Assembly: GCF_026262505.1 (NCBI RefSeq)
Contig: NC_067207.1
Coordinates: 32,642,082-32,706,081, forward strand
DNA: 64,000 nt
Direction of reading: 5' to 3'
Source: Trichomonas vaginalis G3
Lineage: Eukaryota > Parabasalia > Trichomonadida > Trichomonadidae
Shown here: positions 28,038 to 37,822 of the stretch, one piece after another
Position numbering within the stretch: the stretch's first letter is position 1
Layout of the letters: each line of letters begins with the position of its first letter
Translations under genes and position numbers: made by a program
The notes under the pieces: model-generated
What the model was told of the DNA's origin: nothing
Database searches by the model: none
Seen by the model: the letters and a program-made list of their open reading frames with translations, nothing else

Positions 28038-30566
28038 ATGAGAGTGAAGTACATGACAGCAATGACAAAAGGAACTAATATCAAACCTAATGAAATCGCT
28101 CACGAGGACATAGAGCTTAACAAGTACTTTGTGGAGTATCTTATAAGTGAAGAGTATGTAAGACCTTACTTCATGTTTGACAGCATGAATGAGGATGTTA
28201 TTTCATGGTTAAAGAATATAAGCAATGTTTTCGGTAAGTACGTCATAGATGACAAAGGTCTTGTTGTATTTTATGAGACAGCAATACGAACACAGGAACT
28301 AATGGATATTATGCACTCAACAGCAAAGAAAGGATTTAGTACTATTGGCATGAATGAACATTGCAGGAATGACATATACAACCTATGCTCACGAAAGCCT
28401 TACACAAAAGCAATACAAATGATAGAACATAAGCGTCTAAGGTCAGCAAATGAAATCATTACTGTCAGTGGTTATGAAAGAACTGTTAGCAAAGATGAGT
28501 GGAAACAGCTATTCATATTAAGGAAGGACGTTGCTGAACTAGTTAAACCTGTTGCACAAACATTGTTTCAGATAAGACCAGCAATGACTAAGAACCCTTT
28601 GACCTTAGTCAATGAGACCATAGAGGTTGAAGATAATGACATGAAAGAACTAGGAATGAATGAGAGAAGTTGTGAAGGATGTTTGAGTCAAAACACATGG
28701 TTCTTCAGAGCTGTTAAGAAACTTAGTAAAGAACGACAGAAATATTTTATAGAGAAGTATTGCAAAGGATGTGTAAATGAATTGCTTGAAATAGAACTTA
28801 GAGACACTTTCACACTAAAGGACTTGAGGAGAAATAAGTACATGAGTGAGGACGGTATTGACATAGCTAGTGTTATAAATGACTTAAGAAGATGTGTTGT
28901 TGTTATTGACGGAGCACGTATGACATATCTAGTGAAAGATTATGATGGAATACGAGACACAACAACACTTGTGTCAGTAGATAGCAAGGAATTCAATAAG
29001 CTCATGAAGAGTATTTATGTAGGACGTATTGAGGAGAAGGATGTGAACGCACTGATGATTTATGAAGCGGGTCAGAACAAGAACTATCTTATGAAGTCAG
29101 GCATGAGATTCTTTGACGAAAGAGATGACATTTACAGCTATTTCAGAGGATATGAGTATGAGGTACTGAATGAAGTAGATGAAAGCGTTATTGAAGGATA
29201 TTTGAAACATGTTCACGATGTCATATGTAATGAGGATGAAGAGCTTTATGAGTATGTTTTGAACTGGTTCGCCTACATCGTTCAAAATCCTTGTGGAAAG
29301 ACTGGAACAGTACTTTTGTTAATAGGAAAGCAAGGAACTGGTAAGAATGTACTTAGTAATGTTCTATGCGAGCTCATTAGCAAGTACGCCAACAATAATA
29401 TAACGGCAATAGAGAATGTGGTTGGTAGATTCAATGCTGCTATTGAGAACATGAAGCTCATCGTATGCAATGAACTAAGCTCATGCGATACGTCTAAGGT
29501 CATGAACCACGACGCACTAAAGTCAATAGTAACAGAGACTCAGTTGGACTTAAATCAGAAGTGTCAGCCAGTAAGAAAGATAGAGAATGTTTGTAATATC
29601 ATCATGATATCTAACAACTTCAACTCAGTAAAGATTGACAAAGACGACAGAAGATTTGTTGTCATTGACGTAAGCAGCAGATACAAAGGAAATTACGAAT
29701 ATTTCTCAAATCTCATTGAAAGCTTTAATGAAGAGTTTTATTCAAACTTACTGACGTACTTCATGAAGAAAGATTTAAGTGAATTTGATGTAAGGAAGAT
29801 ACCATTCACCAGGGCTAAACAAGAACTCATCGAAATGAACAAAACACCTTACCAAATGTTTTACGAGGAGTTCTATGAAAAGTTTGTATCCGGATGGAAT
29901 TGTACAGAGTGCTACAGAAGATATAAAGAATTTGCGAAGGAGAATGAATTCTTTGCATGTAGTTCAAATGTATTTGGTGGCAAGATGAGAGAATTTGTGA
30001 AGAGAAGTAGAAAGCGAGACGGTTCTGCAAGAAGTTATATTTACGAAGCAAGTATGATATTAGAAGGTCGTGGAAAGAAAGAAACAGTGAATTATGAGGA
30101 AGTGCTTGAAAAATTCATGGAGTACATGGGAAGCAATATAACATACAACAAAGACATATACAGTGAGTTTAAGTACTACTGTGAACAGCATGAGATTGAA
30201 GTAATGAGTAAAGGAGACTTTGAAACGCTTATGAAAGACAGTAAGGAGGTCGTTCATGAGAACAGTGTTGAAATAGTTCATGAGAACAGTGAGGAGGTCA
30301 TACATGAATGCAATGATGAAATAGTTCACGATGTCGTTCGTGAAGAAGTCATTGCAACAAAGAATGATATAAAGGATTTCATAGAACTTAACAAGGAGGA
30401 GTTTAAAGAAGGCTATGAAGTGAAAAGATGTGAAGAAGATTTCTTGGCGTATTTGAAGAAAAAGAGACTAAAGCCAATGGCTCAAAATAAGTTTCAATCG
30501 ATGTTTGAAAAGAAACGTTTGAGCTATGGTGGTGTAAGAAGCACATATTACTTTGTTAAGAAGTGA
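28038..30566 (+). CDS. Large SF3 (D5-like) helicase of the palindromic element, right arm, whole
   Basis: An ATP-driven DNA helicase, probably the replication initiator of the element. From the first ATG it is 842 aa. The N-terminal ~390 residues are unrecognised, with a cluster of cysteines (CEGCLSQNTWFF, YCKGCVNELLE, about residues 220-260) that could bind zinc. The SF3 core follows at about 395-600: Walker A GKQGTGKN near residue 430, Walker B-like 'MKLIVCNELSS', then the sensor 'NVCNIIMISNN' and 'DDRRFVVIDVS' arginine region. After a D5-type C-terminal part come short repeats of the form VHENS (about 730-765) and a basic tail. A TTG codon 12 bases upstream is in frame, but ATG is preferred. 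The related core in Polinton B at 37823-39124 is clearly diverged, so this is a second, distinct helicase lineage. Confidence 0.88.
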   Translation: MRVKYMTAMTKGTNIKPNEIAHEDIELNKYFVEYLISEEYVRPYFMFDSMNEDVISWLKNISNVFGKYVIDDKGLVVFYETAIRTQELMDIMHSTAKKGFSTIGMNEHCRNDIYNLCSRKPYTKAIQMIEHKRLRSANEIITVSGYERTVSKDEWKQLFILRKDVAELVKPVAQTLFQIRPAMTKNPLTLVNETIEVEDNDMKELGMNERSCEGCLSQNTWFFRAVKKLSKERQKYFIEKYCKGCVNELLEIELRDTFTLKDLRRNKYMSEDGIDIASVINDLRRCVVVIDGARMTYLVKDYDGIRDTTTLVSVDSKEFNKLMKSIYVGRIEEKDVNALMIYEAGQNKNYLMKSGMRFFDERDDIYSYFRGYEYEVLNEVDESVIEGYLKHVHDVICNEDEELYEYVLNWFAYIVQNPCGKTGTVLLLIGKQGTGKNVLSNVLCELISKYANNNITAIENVVGRFNAAIENMKLIVCNELSSCDTSKVMNHDALKSIVTETQLDLNQKCQPVRKIENVCNIIMISNNFNSVKIDKDDRRFVVIDVSSRYKGNYEYFSNLIESFNEEFYSNLLTYFMKKDLSEFDVRKIPFTRAKQELIEMNKTPYQMFYEEFYEKFVSGWNCTECYRRYKEFAKENEFFACSSNVFGGKMREFVKRSRKRDGSARSYIYEASMILEGRGKKETVNYEEVLEKFMEYMGSNITYNKDIYSEFKYYCEQHEIEVMSKGDFETLMKDSKEVVHENSVEIVHENSEEVIHECNDEIVHDVVREEVIATKNDIKDFIELNKEEFKEGYEVKRCEEDFLAYLKKKRLKPMAQNKFQSMFEKKRLSYGGVRSTYYFVKK

Positions 30567-30955
30567 GGACATTTATTTTTGTCGTTAGTGTTGGAGTTTT
30601 GTGCTGAGGTTAGTACTTGTCGTTAGTGTTGGAGTTTGTGGTTGTTGTTAGTGAGAGAATAAATTAAATCATGAACTTTGCCATGGTCTCTGTCCCTAGT
30701 AGTTTTCATTAAGTTCTGGAAATAATGAAAGTCATAAACTTTGCCATGGTCTCTGTCCCTAGTTCCTCAAAATCCTTGACAACGTTGCTTAGAAATTTTG
30801 GTTCAAAACCTCATCTGATTTTAATCTGTTATGCTACCTGTTAAGTTTCGCGAGATTATAAATGTCATGGAGTTATATAAAAAGGAGGGACAGCTAGGGA
30901 CACTGGAAGTACTTGTAAGGCTATCTGTTAAGATTGCATGAAATACTAAAAAGTC
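30567..30955. repeat. Intergenic stretch with 63-bp repeats (right arm)
   Basis: Mirror of 12937-13387 with two rather than three 63-bp units (ending ...GTCTCTGTCCCTAG). TTGTCGTTAGTGTTGGAG occurs twice just after the helicase stop and could act in 3'-end formation, though nothing proves this. No gene. Confidence 0.75.
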
Positions 30956-31234
30956 ATGAAATTCATTATCGCTGTGCTAGCTTCACCTTTGATTGAAATG
31001 ACGACTAAAGTCACTGAAGCAATGAAACAAAAGTTCTTGGTAGAATACATTAAATCAGGAGCGGTTCCAGAAGGTTTTTACGTTCATACTATGAAGGATG
31101 GTAGAGTTCAGTTTAGAAAGATAAAGCAACCATTAGATAAAGAAGGAATTTTGAGAAAGATTAAACTTCATGAGGACAACATTGCTGAACTTAAGAAGAA
31201 GCTAGAAGAGTTGGAGAAAGGAAGAGAGTTATAA
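30956..31234 (+). CDS. 92-aa coiled-coil protein (right arm copy)
   Basis: Identical by eye to the left arm copy at 12658-12936 and whole. It lies about 390 bp downstream of the helicase on the same strand, followed by an AGATCT module (31243-31295) and then the 106-aa gene. The three genes of each arm all read outward, from the centre to the terminal hairpin. Confidence 0.6.
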   Translation: MKFIIAVLASPLIEMTTKVTEAMKQKFLVEYIKSGAVPEGFYVHTMKDGRVQFRKIKQPLDKEGILRKIKLHEDNIAELKKKLEELEKGREL

Positions 31235-31385
31235 AGCAATGAATTCAACAGGGTAGAAATGAGGTTAGAAAACGTGTTAGATCTAACATTCTAACATAAA
31301 CATATTTTTGTGCTATGTTTTCATACGTGTGAGGGTGGTGATATCATTAATTTTTAAGTTTATTTTTTATTTTATTTTTATATAA
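31235..31385. repeat. AGATCT-centred module (right arm)
   Basis: AGGGTAGAAATGAGG, then GTTAGATCTAACATTCTAAC, then the AAACATATTTTTG tail. It mirrors 12506-12657 and is the module copy nearest the element end. Confidence 0.75.
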
Positions 31386-31735
31386 ATGACGAAAACTATT
31401 GAGATAACAAACTACAACGGTCATGAGTTCAAGAATTGTTCTTCGTTCCTCGTGAAAATACATTCTATCAGATACGAGGGAGAAAGGGTAAAGTTAGTTT
31501 GAGCGTTTATGACTACAAGCATAATGGAAAGTTTATACAAGCATATGATACAAACGGTAAGCGTGTTTCATTAGCTTTGTCAAAACTTACAGGTATAAAC
31601 TATGACAGTGATTTTGACCTATATGAAGAAGAAAGTGAGTCAGAAGATTATGAGCTGTTATATGAAGCACAGCAATGGAGGAGTTGCAATACTTTTGTAA
31701 GTGAGAACGTTTATTTTTTTACATTAGTGAGGTGA
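31386..31735 (+). pseudogene. 106-aa acidic-tailed protein (right arm copy), broken
   Basis: Mirror of the whole gene at 12185-12505, with the same TTTATATAAATG start context, the same beta core and the same acidic tail. About one or two breaks. Because the left copy is whole and the right copy has the whole helicase, each arm now keeps a different working subset of genes. Confidence 0.7.
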
Positions 31736-31827
31736 AGTGGTTGGTGGCTTTGTAAATATTTAAGGTTAGGTTAGTGTTGTCGTTTGTGTTGTAAAATATA
31801 CGTTAACGGTTTTGTAAAGTGTCAAAT

Positions 31828-31886
31828 TCACATATCATGGGTAAGGAGGCGCGCAGTGCCGCCGTACCCTTGATATGTATACTAAC
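31828..31886. repeat. Terminal hairpin, right end of palindromic element
   Basis: Inverted copy of 12001-12060. The stem ACATATCA...TGATATGT spans 31830-31878 and the tip ends GTATACTAAC before the TTCATT duplication at 31887-31892. Confidence 0.8.
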
Positions 31887-31892
31887 TTCATT

Positions 31893-32228
31893 ATTGAAGA
31901 TACCAATAATGTTTCATATGAAAGAACAGCACCGAAGGAAGACGAAGTTGAAAGGTCTATACCATTCGTTATTAAGAACATAAAAGATATAAAAACGTAT
32001 AAACATTATATTTATTCATTTATTTCAGAAAAAATGGAAACAACCCATAAAACATCTTCTCATCATTTTATAGCTATTCATACATTCCTTTTCAAAGTTG
32101 TGAAATTAAATAAAACAGGAATTAGATTTAATGTATCAGGGTACGCATTCTTGAGTAAATTAAAATGTATTCGTCACGTCGCAGATGATAAAAATTTATG
32201 TATTCTTAATTCATTTTATGGGCTTTAA
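31893..32228 (+). pseudogene. Polinton B left-end gene, part beyond the nested insertion
   Basis: An open stretch immediately after the right end of the palindromic element that ends at 32228. It has no start of its own in Polinton sequence (the first ATG available lies inside the inserted element), so it reads as the far part of the locus interrupted at 12000. Hydrophobic and basic segments alternate near its end (FKVVKLNKTGIRFNVSGY). Function not recognised. Confidence 0.5.
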
Positions 32229-32266
32229 AGAATAAACTTTATTTTTTAATTTTTATTCTTACATAA

Positions 32267-35200
32267 ATGAACAAAAACGGAACAGTTAAAATGAATGATA
32301 ATCAAATTAGAGCAGAAGGTAGAAGGTTATTTAAACGCTTCTATAACATTCCTGATGGTGTTAATCCTAAAACTCGTAGAAGCTATTTAAATGAAGCAAT
32401 AGATGCATATGAAGGGTTTGACATTTCATCAGAAAGTGAGAGATTAGCGAGAATGTTAAATGTTAATATTGATTTCTATTATTGTGATCCTCAACCAGAA
32501 GACGTGGACATAAATAAGGTAGACTTTCCATTAGTGGAATCAATAATGATAGATCCAGAATTTGAAACAGTAAATATTTTATTAACACAGAGTCCATGTG
32601 GAAAACTTCACGCTGACAGAATAACAGACGTTGAAGCACTCACCGGCTATAAAGTTTGTCCATATTGTAAAGAAGAAGTTTATTCTATTCGCGATGATCC
32701 AGAAAGGAAAAACCAAAGAAGATTTTTAAAGCATTGTGAGAAATGTAAAGAAAATAATGGAAGATTAATTCAAGACGTTCAATTGCAAAAGACACAGCAA
32801 CCATATGCACCACATATTACGAAACAGAAGATATATCAGTGGTTATTAGCTCACAATTTGCAGGAATATTATCAACCGACAAGATATTATATTACTTTTG
32901 ACTTTGAAACATTAGAGACTAAAGAAGAATTACAACTTTCTGAGTGTGCAACTTTGAACGCTTACTTAAAACCATTCATGGTATCATCAACGGTTAAATT
33001 AAGCGATAAAACATACACGAGGAATTTTTGTTTAACTTCGAGTGATTCTTTTATTTCTGATTGGATTGAGTTTTTATTTTCAACCTGTTCATTAGTTGCT
33101 AAATCAAATATTGAACAATATGAAGAATTATTGAAGCCACAAACGGCGGGGACTTTGTCTCATACATTAAATGAAAAACAGAAGAAAGCATTTAAAGAAC
33201 TTCTAGATGAGGAATTCAATAAAGTGAATATCATAGGTTTTAATTCGGGAAAGTTTGATTTAAATTTAATTCTTCATGATTTAAACACTGCAAAATGGAA
33301 AATAAAATCAATGCTGGGTTCATCTTCACAATTTAAGCAAATCATTGTAAAGAAAACAAACGTTCCATATGAATTGAGATTTATTGACATCAGAAATTAT
33401 ATAGCGGGTGGGACATTAGACCAATTCACTCAAGATTTCGGAAACAATAAATCACGTGTTAAATCCTTTTTCCCTTATCAATTCATCACATGGGAGAATT
33501 ATATAAAGTGGAACCATTCACTCAAGATTCATTTTATTCAACATTAACTCAAGAAACTATATCAGATAGTGATTATCAAATATATCTCAATGATGCTAAA
33601 AATTTTAAGAAAAGATTAGAATATTTTATTCATTATTGCAATAAAGATGTTGAAATTATGATTGACCCAATCGATAAAATTATTGAAGAAACATTTGTTT
33701 ATAAAATTGACATGCTTCATAATCTTTCTTTATCATCGAATGCTTCAATGATTCGTTACGCTTTAGCATATAAAGACTTTAATCCTAATGAAAAATATCC
33801 TGAGGAAGAGATAGAATCAAGTTTTGAATTAACGAAAAAGTATTGGAAATATAAAATTGAATCATATAAGAACAAGATGAAAAAGCAGAAAGGGATAGTA
33901 AAAATAATGTTTCAATGGATGATTTTCAATACTATCACGATTTAATCCTTTCATCTAAATGCAAAATGTGTGGTAAAGCGTTTACATATGCAAATAAACC
34001 AACATTGGATAGAATCGATAATGAAAAACCACATACCAAAGAAAATTGTCAGTTAATGTGTTGTTATTGCAATGTCGTAAAATCAAATAAAGATGAAGAT
34101 GTTCAACGTTAAGAATCAATTTAAGAAATTATGCATTAAAAAATAATTTACCAATGACTTTAGATTCAGTTGAAGCTTATCACATTCTCCGTAATGGAAT
34201 TACTGGTGGTTTATCAAATGTTCAACATAGAGTAAATCTTAAAGGAATCACGCACATTAATAAACTTTCATATAATCCAGAAACTAAAACTGTATCAAAT
34301 GAGGACACTTCAAACATTATGACTCATTTCGTTGGTGTTGATTTTAATTCATTATATCCTTCATCATTTTCATCTAATCCTCATGATTTCATTCAATATA
34401 CTGACCATAAAATGTATATGCCGGGAAGATTGAATGGTGTTATCATTTGTGATACAGCAACAAAGAAAGCAAAAGCACTGGGAATTATTAGAAAGAAAAA
34501 TACTTTATTCGTGGCTGAAGTAAAGGGTCACATTGATGAAAAATACATTAATGATTACATAAACTTTTTACCGATAATAAGAAACTTAGATATTATCACA
34601 GATGAAAAAACAATTGGTAGTTTTATGTATAATTACATGAAATCAAACAATCTACCAGTTGACCAGAAACAGAGAAAATTAACTCAGTTAGCATCAACAC
34701 ACAACCAATATCAACCATTTTCTTCTTATTATCTTTGGTATCTAATAGACAGATTTAATTTTATCATCGATGACATTCAATCAATTTTAACATTTACTAA
34801 AAACACTTGTTTTAATGAATTTGCGAACGAATTTATGAACGAAAGACAAAAGGCTGAATTAGAAGGAAATAAAGGAAAAAGTTTATTTTGCAAGATTTCG
34901 CTTAATGGATCATATGGTTACGATGCAATGAATACACAAAATTACACAAAGACTAAAATAATGAATGCACAGAAGGCACGCGTTGCATGTATGCCAAATA
35001 AGTTTAAAAACATAAGAGAAATAGGAGAGGATACGTATCAAGTGATGCTCAAAGATAGATTTTATAGATGTGAAACATGTTTACAAGAGGCATTCTTCAC
35101 TTTAGATAATGCTAAATACTGGTATTTGGTTTTCATTTATGATTTTATGTATAAATGCATGGATGTTAATCGTTTTCATTTCATTGAAGGTGATACTGAT

Positions 35201-35719
35201 TCATCTTATTGGGCAATCGCTGGTGATCCAAATCTTCCTAACACTCAAGCATTTCAAGCAATTGTTACCGATAAACAATTTTATGATAAAAACATTTTCA
35301 AATTCGCACCATTTGATTTCTTCTGTTTTGATGAGAAATTTAAACCTAAATTAAAGAATAAAGCTGAAGAAAAAGCACATGAGAAGAAGTTATTGGGTTT
35401 AGCAATTGAGAAACAAGGCGATAACATGGTTGCTTTATGTCCTAAATGTTATACATCATTCAACGGTTCAATTGATGAAAGTGATTTTAAAAAGATTGCA
35501 CAAAAAATGAAAGGTGTTAGTTTACGACAAAATAAACAATTAACACCTAAAAATTATTTAGATATAATAAATGATAAAGTGATATTTGATGGTCAGAATA
35601 TTAATTTACAACTTCAAAACGGGTCAATGACTCGCTTAACAATCGGTAAGACTGCATTAACAGGAGCACACACTAAGGCTGTATGTTGTGAAAATGGATG
35701 TTGTATGCCATTTATTTAA
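32267..35719 (+). pseudogene. Polinton B protein-primed-type DNA polymerase B (pPolB), broken
   Basis: Replicative family B polymerase of the element. The 3'-5' exonuclease signatures appear as 'YYITFDFETLE' near 32.9 kb, 'IIGFNSGKFDLNL' near 33.24 kb and 'YCNKDVEIM' near 33.64 kb. The polymerase motifs appear as 'VDFNSLYPSSF' near 34.35 kb (motif A), 'KISLNGSYG' near 34.9 kb (motif B) and 'GDTDSSYW' near 35.2 kb (motif C). Between exonuclease and polymerase parts lies a small zinc/HNH-like module with paired cysteines and 'PTLDRIDNEKPHTKENCQL'. The N-terminal region also has CPYCK and CEKC cysteine pairs. The family is certain from motif order. The gene is broken, with about three breaks. 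Confidence 0.92.
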
Positions 35720-35819
35720 TAAAATGCCACAGAAGAGACAAAAGGAACCGTTAATAATGGTTTTGATTTTTGATCAAAGAGGTGGGCACCCTTAAAACAC
35801 TTATTTTATTTTTATATAA

Positions 35820-37340
35820 ATGGATAACACAGATTTAAAAATTTTAATTGATGATTTAGTATTTAATCAAAATTTTCTTGATTATTATGATTTAAAAGCA
35901 TATCTCCAAAAATATGATAACACTATAACGGGTGATGATATGGAATATTATTATCCATATTATAAAAATGAAATTTTGAAATATCATGATAAAATAATTT
36001 CTAAAATTAAAGACAAAATTAAAAATAATGAATATATAAAGGGAAAAACTAAATCACAACTTAAACAATTGAAAGATTTCAAAAATAAAGTATTAACAGA
36101 AGAAGATATTGATGAATTATATAATTTATATAATCCTGAGCCGCAAAAACCAAATGTTCAACAGCTAAAGATACAAAACGCCCAAGTCCTTCAGACCATA
36201 AATGAAGCACAAGCTTTAATTTATGATTCATTAGTTAAACCACATTCAGCCCGACTTTTAAATGAAGATCAACTTTTGGAATTCATCCTTCAACATAAAC
36301 TCGAAGCGGGAAAGTATATCAAACCTTTATATACAGTATATTTAAAACAAATGAATAGAATACATCCAGAATTAATGAAAGGAGGAATGAAATCCAAAAT
36401 CAAAGCAGATAAAATTAAACCACTTGCAACACCAAAACCTCCAACAGTAGTACCTCCTCCTCTTTCAGTTAATCCTTCATCATTCACTTTATTATATCCA
36501 TTTCAAACATTAAAGAAGCAAAAAGATTTTAAAAAGGATTTCAAAATATTAAATAAACCAATTGACCCAAAAATTCAGCCATTAAAGGAAAATTTTGGTC
36601 GCCCCTCATTTGCACTATATCCATATTCATACGAAATCGATCATTTAGAATATTCAAAAGGAAACGTTACTTATTTATTCGCCATTAACATTAACACTAG
36701 ATATTTATATTGCATTCCAGTGAAAGGGAAAACAGAACAGGAAACAAGAAGAGCTATTCAATACTTACTAGATCATGAAAGAGTAGATAATATAAGGGGT
36801 GATGGTGATAAAGGATTTCAGGCAGCTATGGCTCATTATTTCCCACAAATTCATTTTTACTTTTCATCCTCTCCATATACGTTTCATAATAAAATAGTTG
36901 ATGTGGTAATGAGAACTCTTAGAGATGCGTTAGGGGTTAATGGTCAGATATACTGGGATGGAAATCATGACTCCATCATACAGCAGTTAGTATATTATTA
37001 CAATAATACATGGCATAGAACTATAAACATGAAACCAGTGGAAATGAAAAATGAGATTTCAAAAGAATGGGAATATATTAGAAAACAAATGGAAAGGTTA
37101 AATGATGTTAAACGTGAACAAATTAATTCGGGGCTCATGAATTTTAAACAAGGGGATAAAGTTTTGATTCATCTCGATTATGGAAAAACTGATAAATCAA
37201 TGACAAAAAGAAGACGAAGATTTGACACAATAGCTGAATTTGTTAGATATATTAACGGTACTGCATTAGTTGAGGTTAACAATAAATTAATAGAAATTCC
37301 GATTTATTTTATTACTCCATTATATTTAAATAATATTTAA
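35820..37340 (+). CDS. Polinton B retroviral-type integrase (c-int)
   Basis: A DDE-type (RNase H fold) integrase that would insert the element and make the 6-bp target duplications seen here. The 506-aa frame has a charged N-terminal ~190 residues, a proline-rich linker (TPKPPTVVPPPLSVNPSS, about 200-220), then the catalytic core. In the core, the first acidic site is in 'YEIDHLEYSKGN' (near residue 273), the second in 'RGDGDKGFQ' (near 327), and a helix follows at 'HNKIVDVVMRTLRDALG'. After the core, 'YYYNNTWHRTINMKPVEM' is typical of Polinton and retroviral integrases. The C-terminal ~70 residues form a small beta module with a basic patch (TKRRRRF), comparable to the SH3-like or chromo-type tails of such integrases. 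The start has the element context TTTATATAAATG. Confidence 0.88.
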   Translation: MDNTDLKILIDDLVFNQNFLDYYDLKAYLQKYDNTITGDDMEYYYPYYKNEILKYHDKIISKIKDKIKNNEYIKGKTKSQLKQLKDFKNKVLTEEDIDELYNLYNPEPQKPNVQQLKIQNAQVLQTINEAQALIYDSLVKPHSARLLNEDQLLEFILQHKLEAGKYIKPLYTVYLKQMNRIHPELMKGGMKSKIKADKIKPLATPKPPTVVPPPLSVNPSSFTLLYPFQTLKKQKDFKKDFKILNKPIDPKIQPLKENFGRPSFALYPYSYEIDHLEYSKGNVTYLFAININTRYLYCIPVKGKTEQETRRAIQYLLDHERVDNIRGDGDKGFQAAMAHYFPQIHFYFSSSPYTFHNKIVDVVMRTLRDALGVNGQIYWDGNHDSIIQQLVYYYNNTWHRTINMKPVEMKNEISKEWEYIRKQMERLNDVKREQINSGLMNFKQGDKVLIHLDYGKTDKSMTKRRRRFDTIAEFVRYINGTALVEVNNKLIEIPIYFITPLYLNNI

Positions 37341-37359
37341 TTTTTTTATTTCGTAAGAA

Positions 37360-37623
37360 ATGGGTGACAACGAAGCAGCCAAGAGTCCTGACGATGAATA
37401 TAAAAAGAAACTAAACAAAATTAAATCAAAAATATGCTATTACAAAAAGAAGCCGCAATGTGGTGAGGTTGAAAACGATAAAGAAATAATCGAAAAATTA
37501 GAAACTTACCGTTCAATCCTTAAATTGAGTGAAGCAAAAATAAAAGAATTTAATAGAATAAATAAATTGATTGGAAGAGATGAATTTAATAAAGATGAAT
37601 TTTTAAACTCAATCCAAATTTAA
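37360..37623 (+). CDS. Polinton B small charged protein (87 aa)
   Basis: An 87-aa, mostly helical, lysine- and glutamate-rich protein starting 'MGDNEAAKSPDDEYKKKL', with the start 19 bases after the integrase stop. No family recognised. The composition fits a small DNA-binding or oligomerising partner of the integrase, but that is only a guess from position and charge. Confidence 0.5.
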   Translation: MGDNEAAKSPDDEYKKKLNKIKSKICYYKKKPQCGEVENDKEIIEKLETYRSILKLSEAKIKEFNRINKLIGRDEFNKDEFLNSIQI

Positions 37624-37822
37624 TTTTTTCAGTGCTACCATGTTACCGGGTGCTACCAGGTAATTTAATTTCTTTTAAAAATGGTGACAACATGACATTT
37701 TGACAACATCACAGGAGGAAGGCATTCATGAATTATTTTTGAAGAACTGAAGGTGCTACCATGTTACCATGACATTTTGACAACAACACGAGAGGAAGGT
37801 AAAAATAAATTCAAATCATACT
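37624..37822. repeat. TACC/TCACC-type minisatellite in Polinton B (two units)
   Basis: Two units of the ~115-bp family found in the palindromic element: GTGCTACCATGTTACCG, a GACAACATGACATTTTGACA string, CACAGGAGGAAGGCA, and GAAGAACTGAAGGTGC. They lie between the convergent integrase-side genes and the helicase. Confidence 0.85.

Larger units (their letters stand above)
12001..31886. mobile_element. Near-palindromic (head-to-head) element nested in Polinton B
   Basis: Two inverted arms, 12001-22492 and 22802-31886, mirror each other base for base over most of their length and are separated by a ~309-bp asymmetric centre. The outer ends read AGTTAGTATACATATCA... and its complement. A perfect 6-bp duplication TTCATT flanks the unit (11995-12000 and 31887-31892); read with fully symmetric ends, the duplication is 5 bp (TCATT). 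Each arm encodes a 106-aa protein, a 92-aa protein, an SF3 helicase, an HNH endonuclease and two KilA-N-like short frames, plus kilobases of short repeats. No integrase, DNA polymerase, capsid or ATPase is seen. The left arm also holds a mariner remnant and a 618-bp duplication. One arm has a whole helicase; about half a dozen breaks overall. I know of no described family with this layout. Confidence 0.88.

Noticed and set aside
29097-30329. Minus-strand frames of 60-90 codons across the helicase gene, with mirror copies at 13625-14857
   Set aside because: They are antisense shadows of the SF3 helicase, hydrophobic because the sense strand is rich in charged codons.
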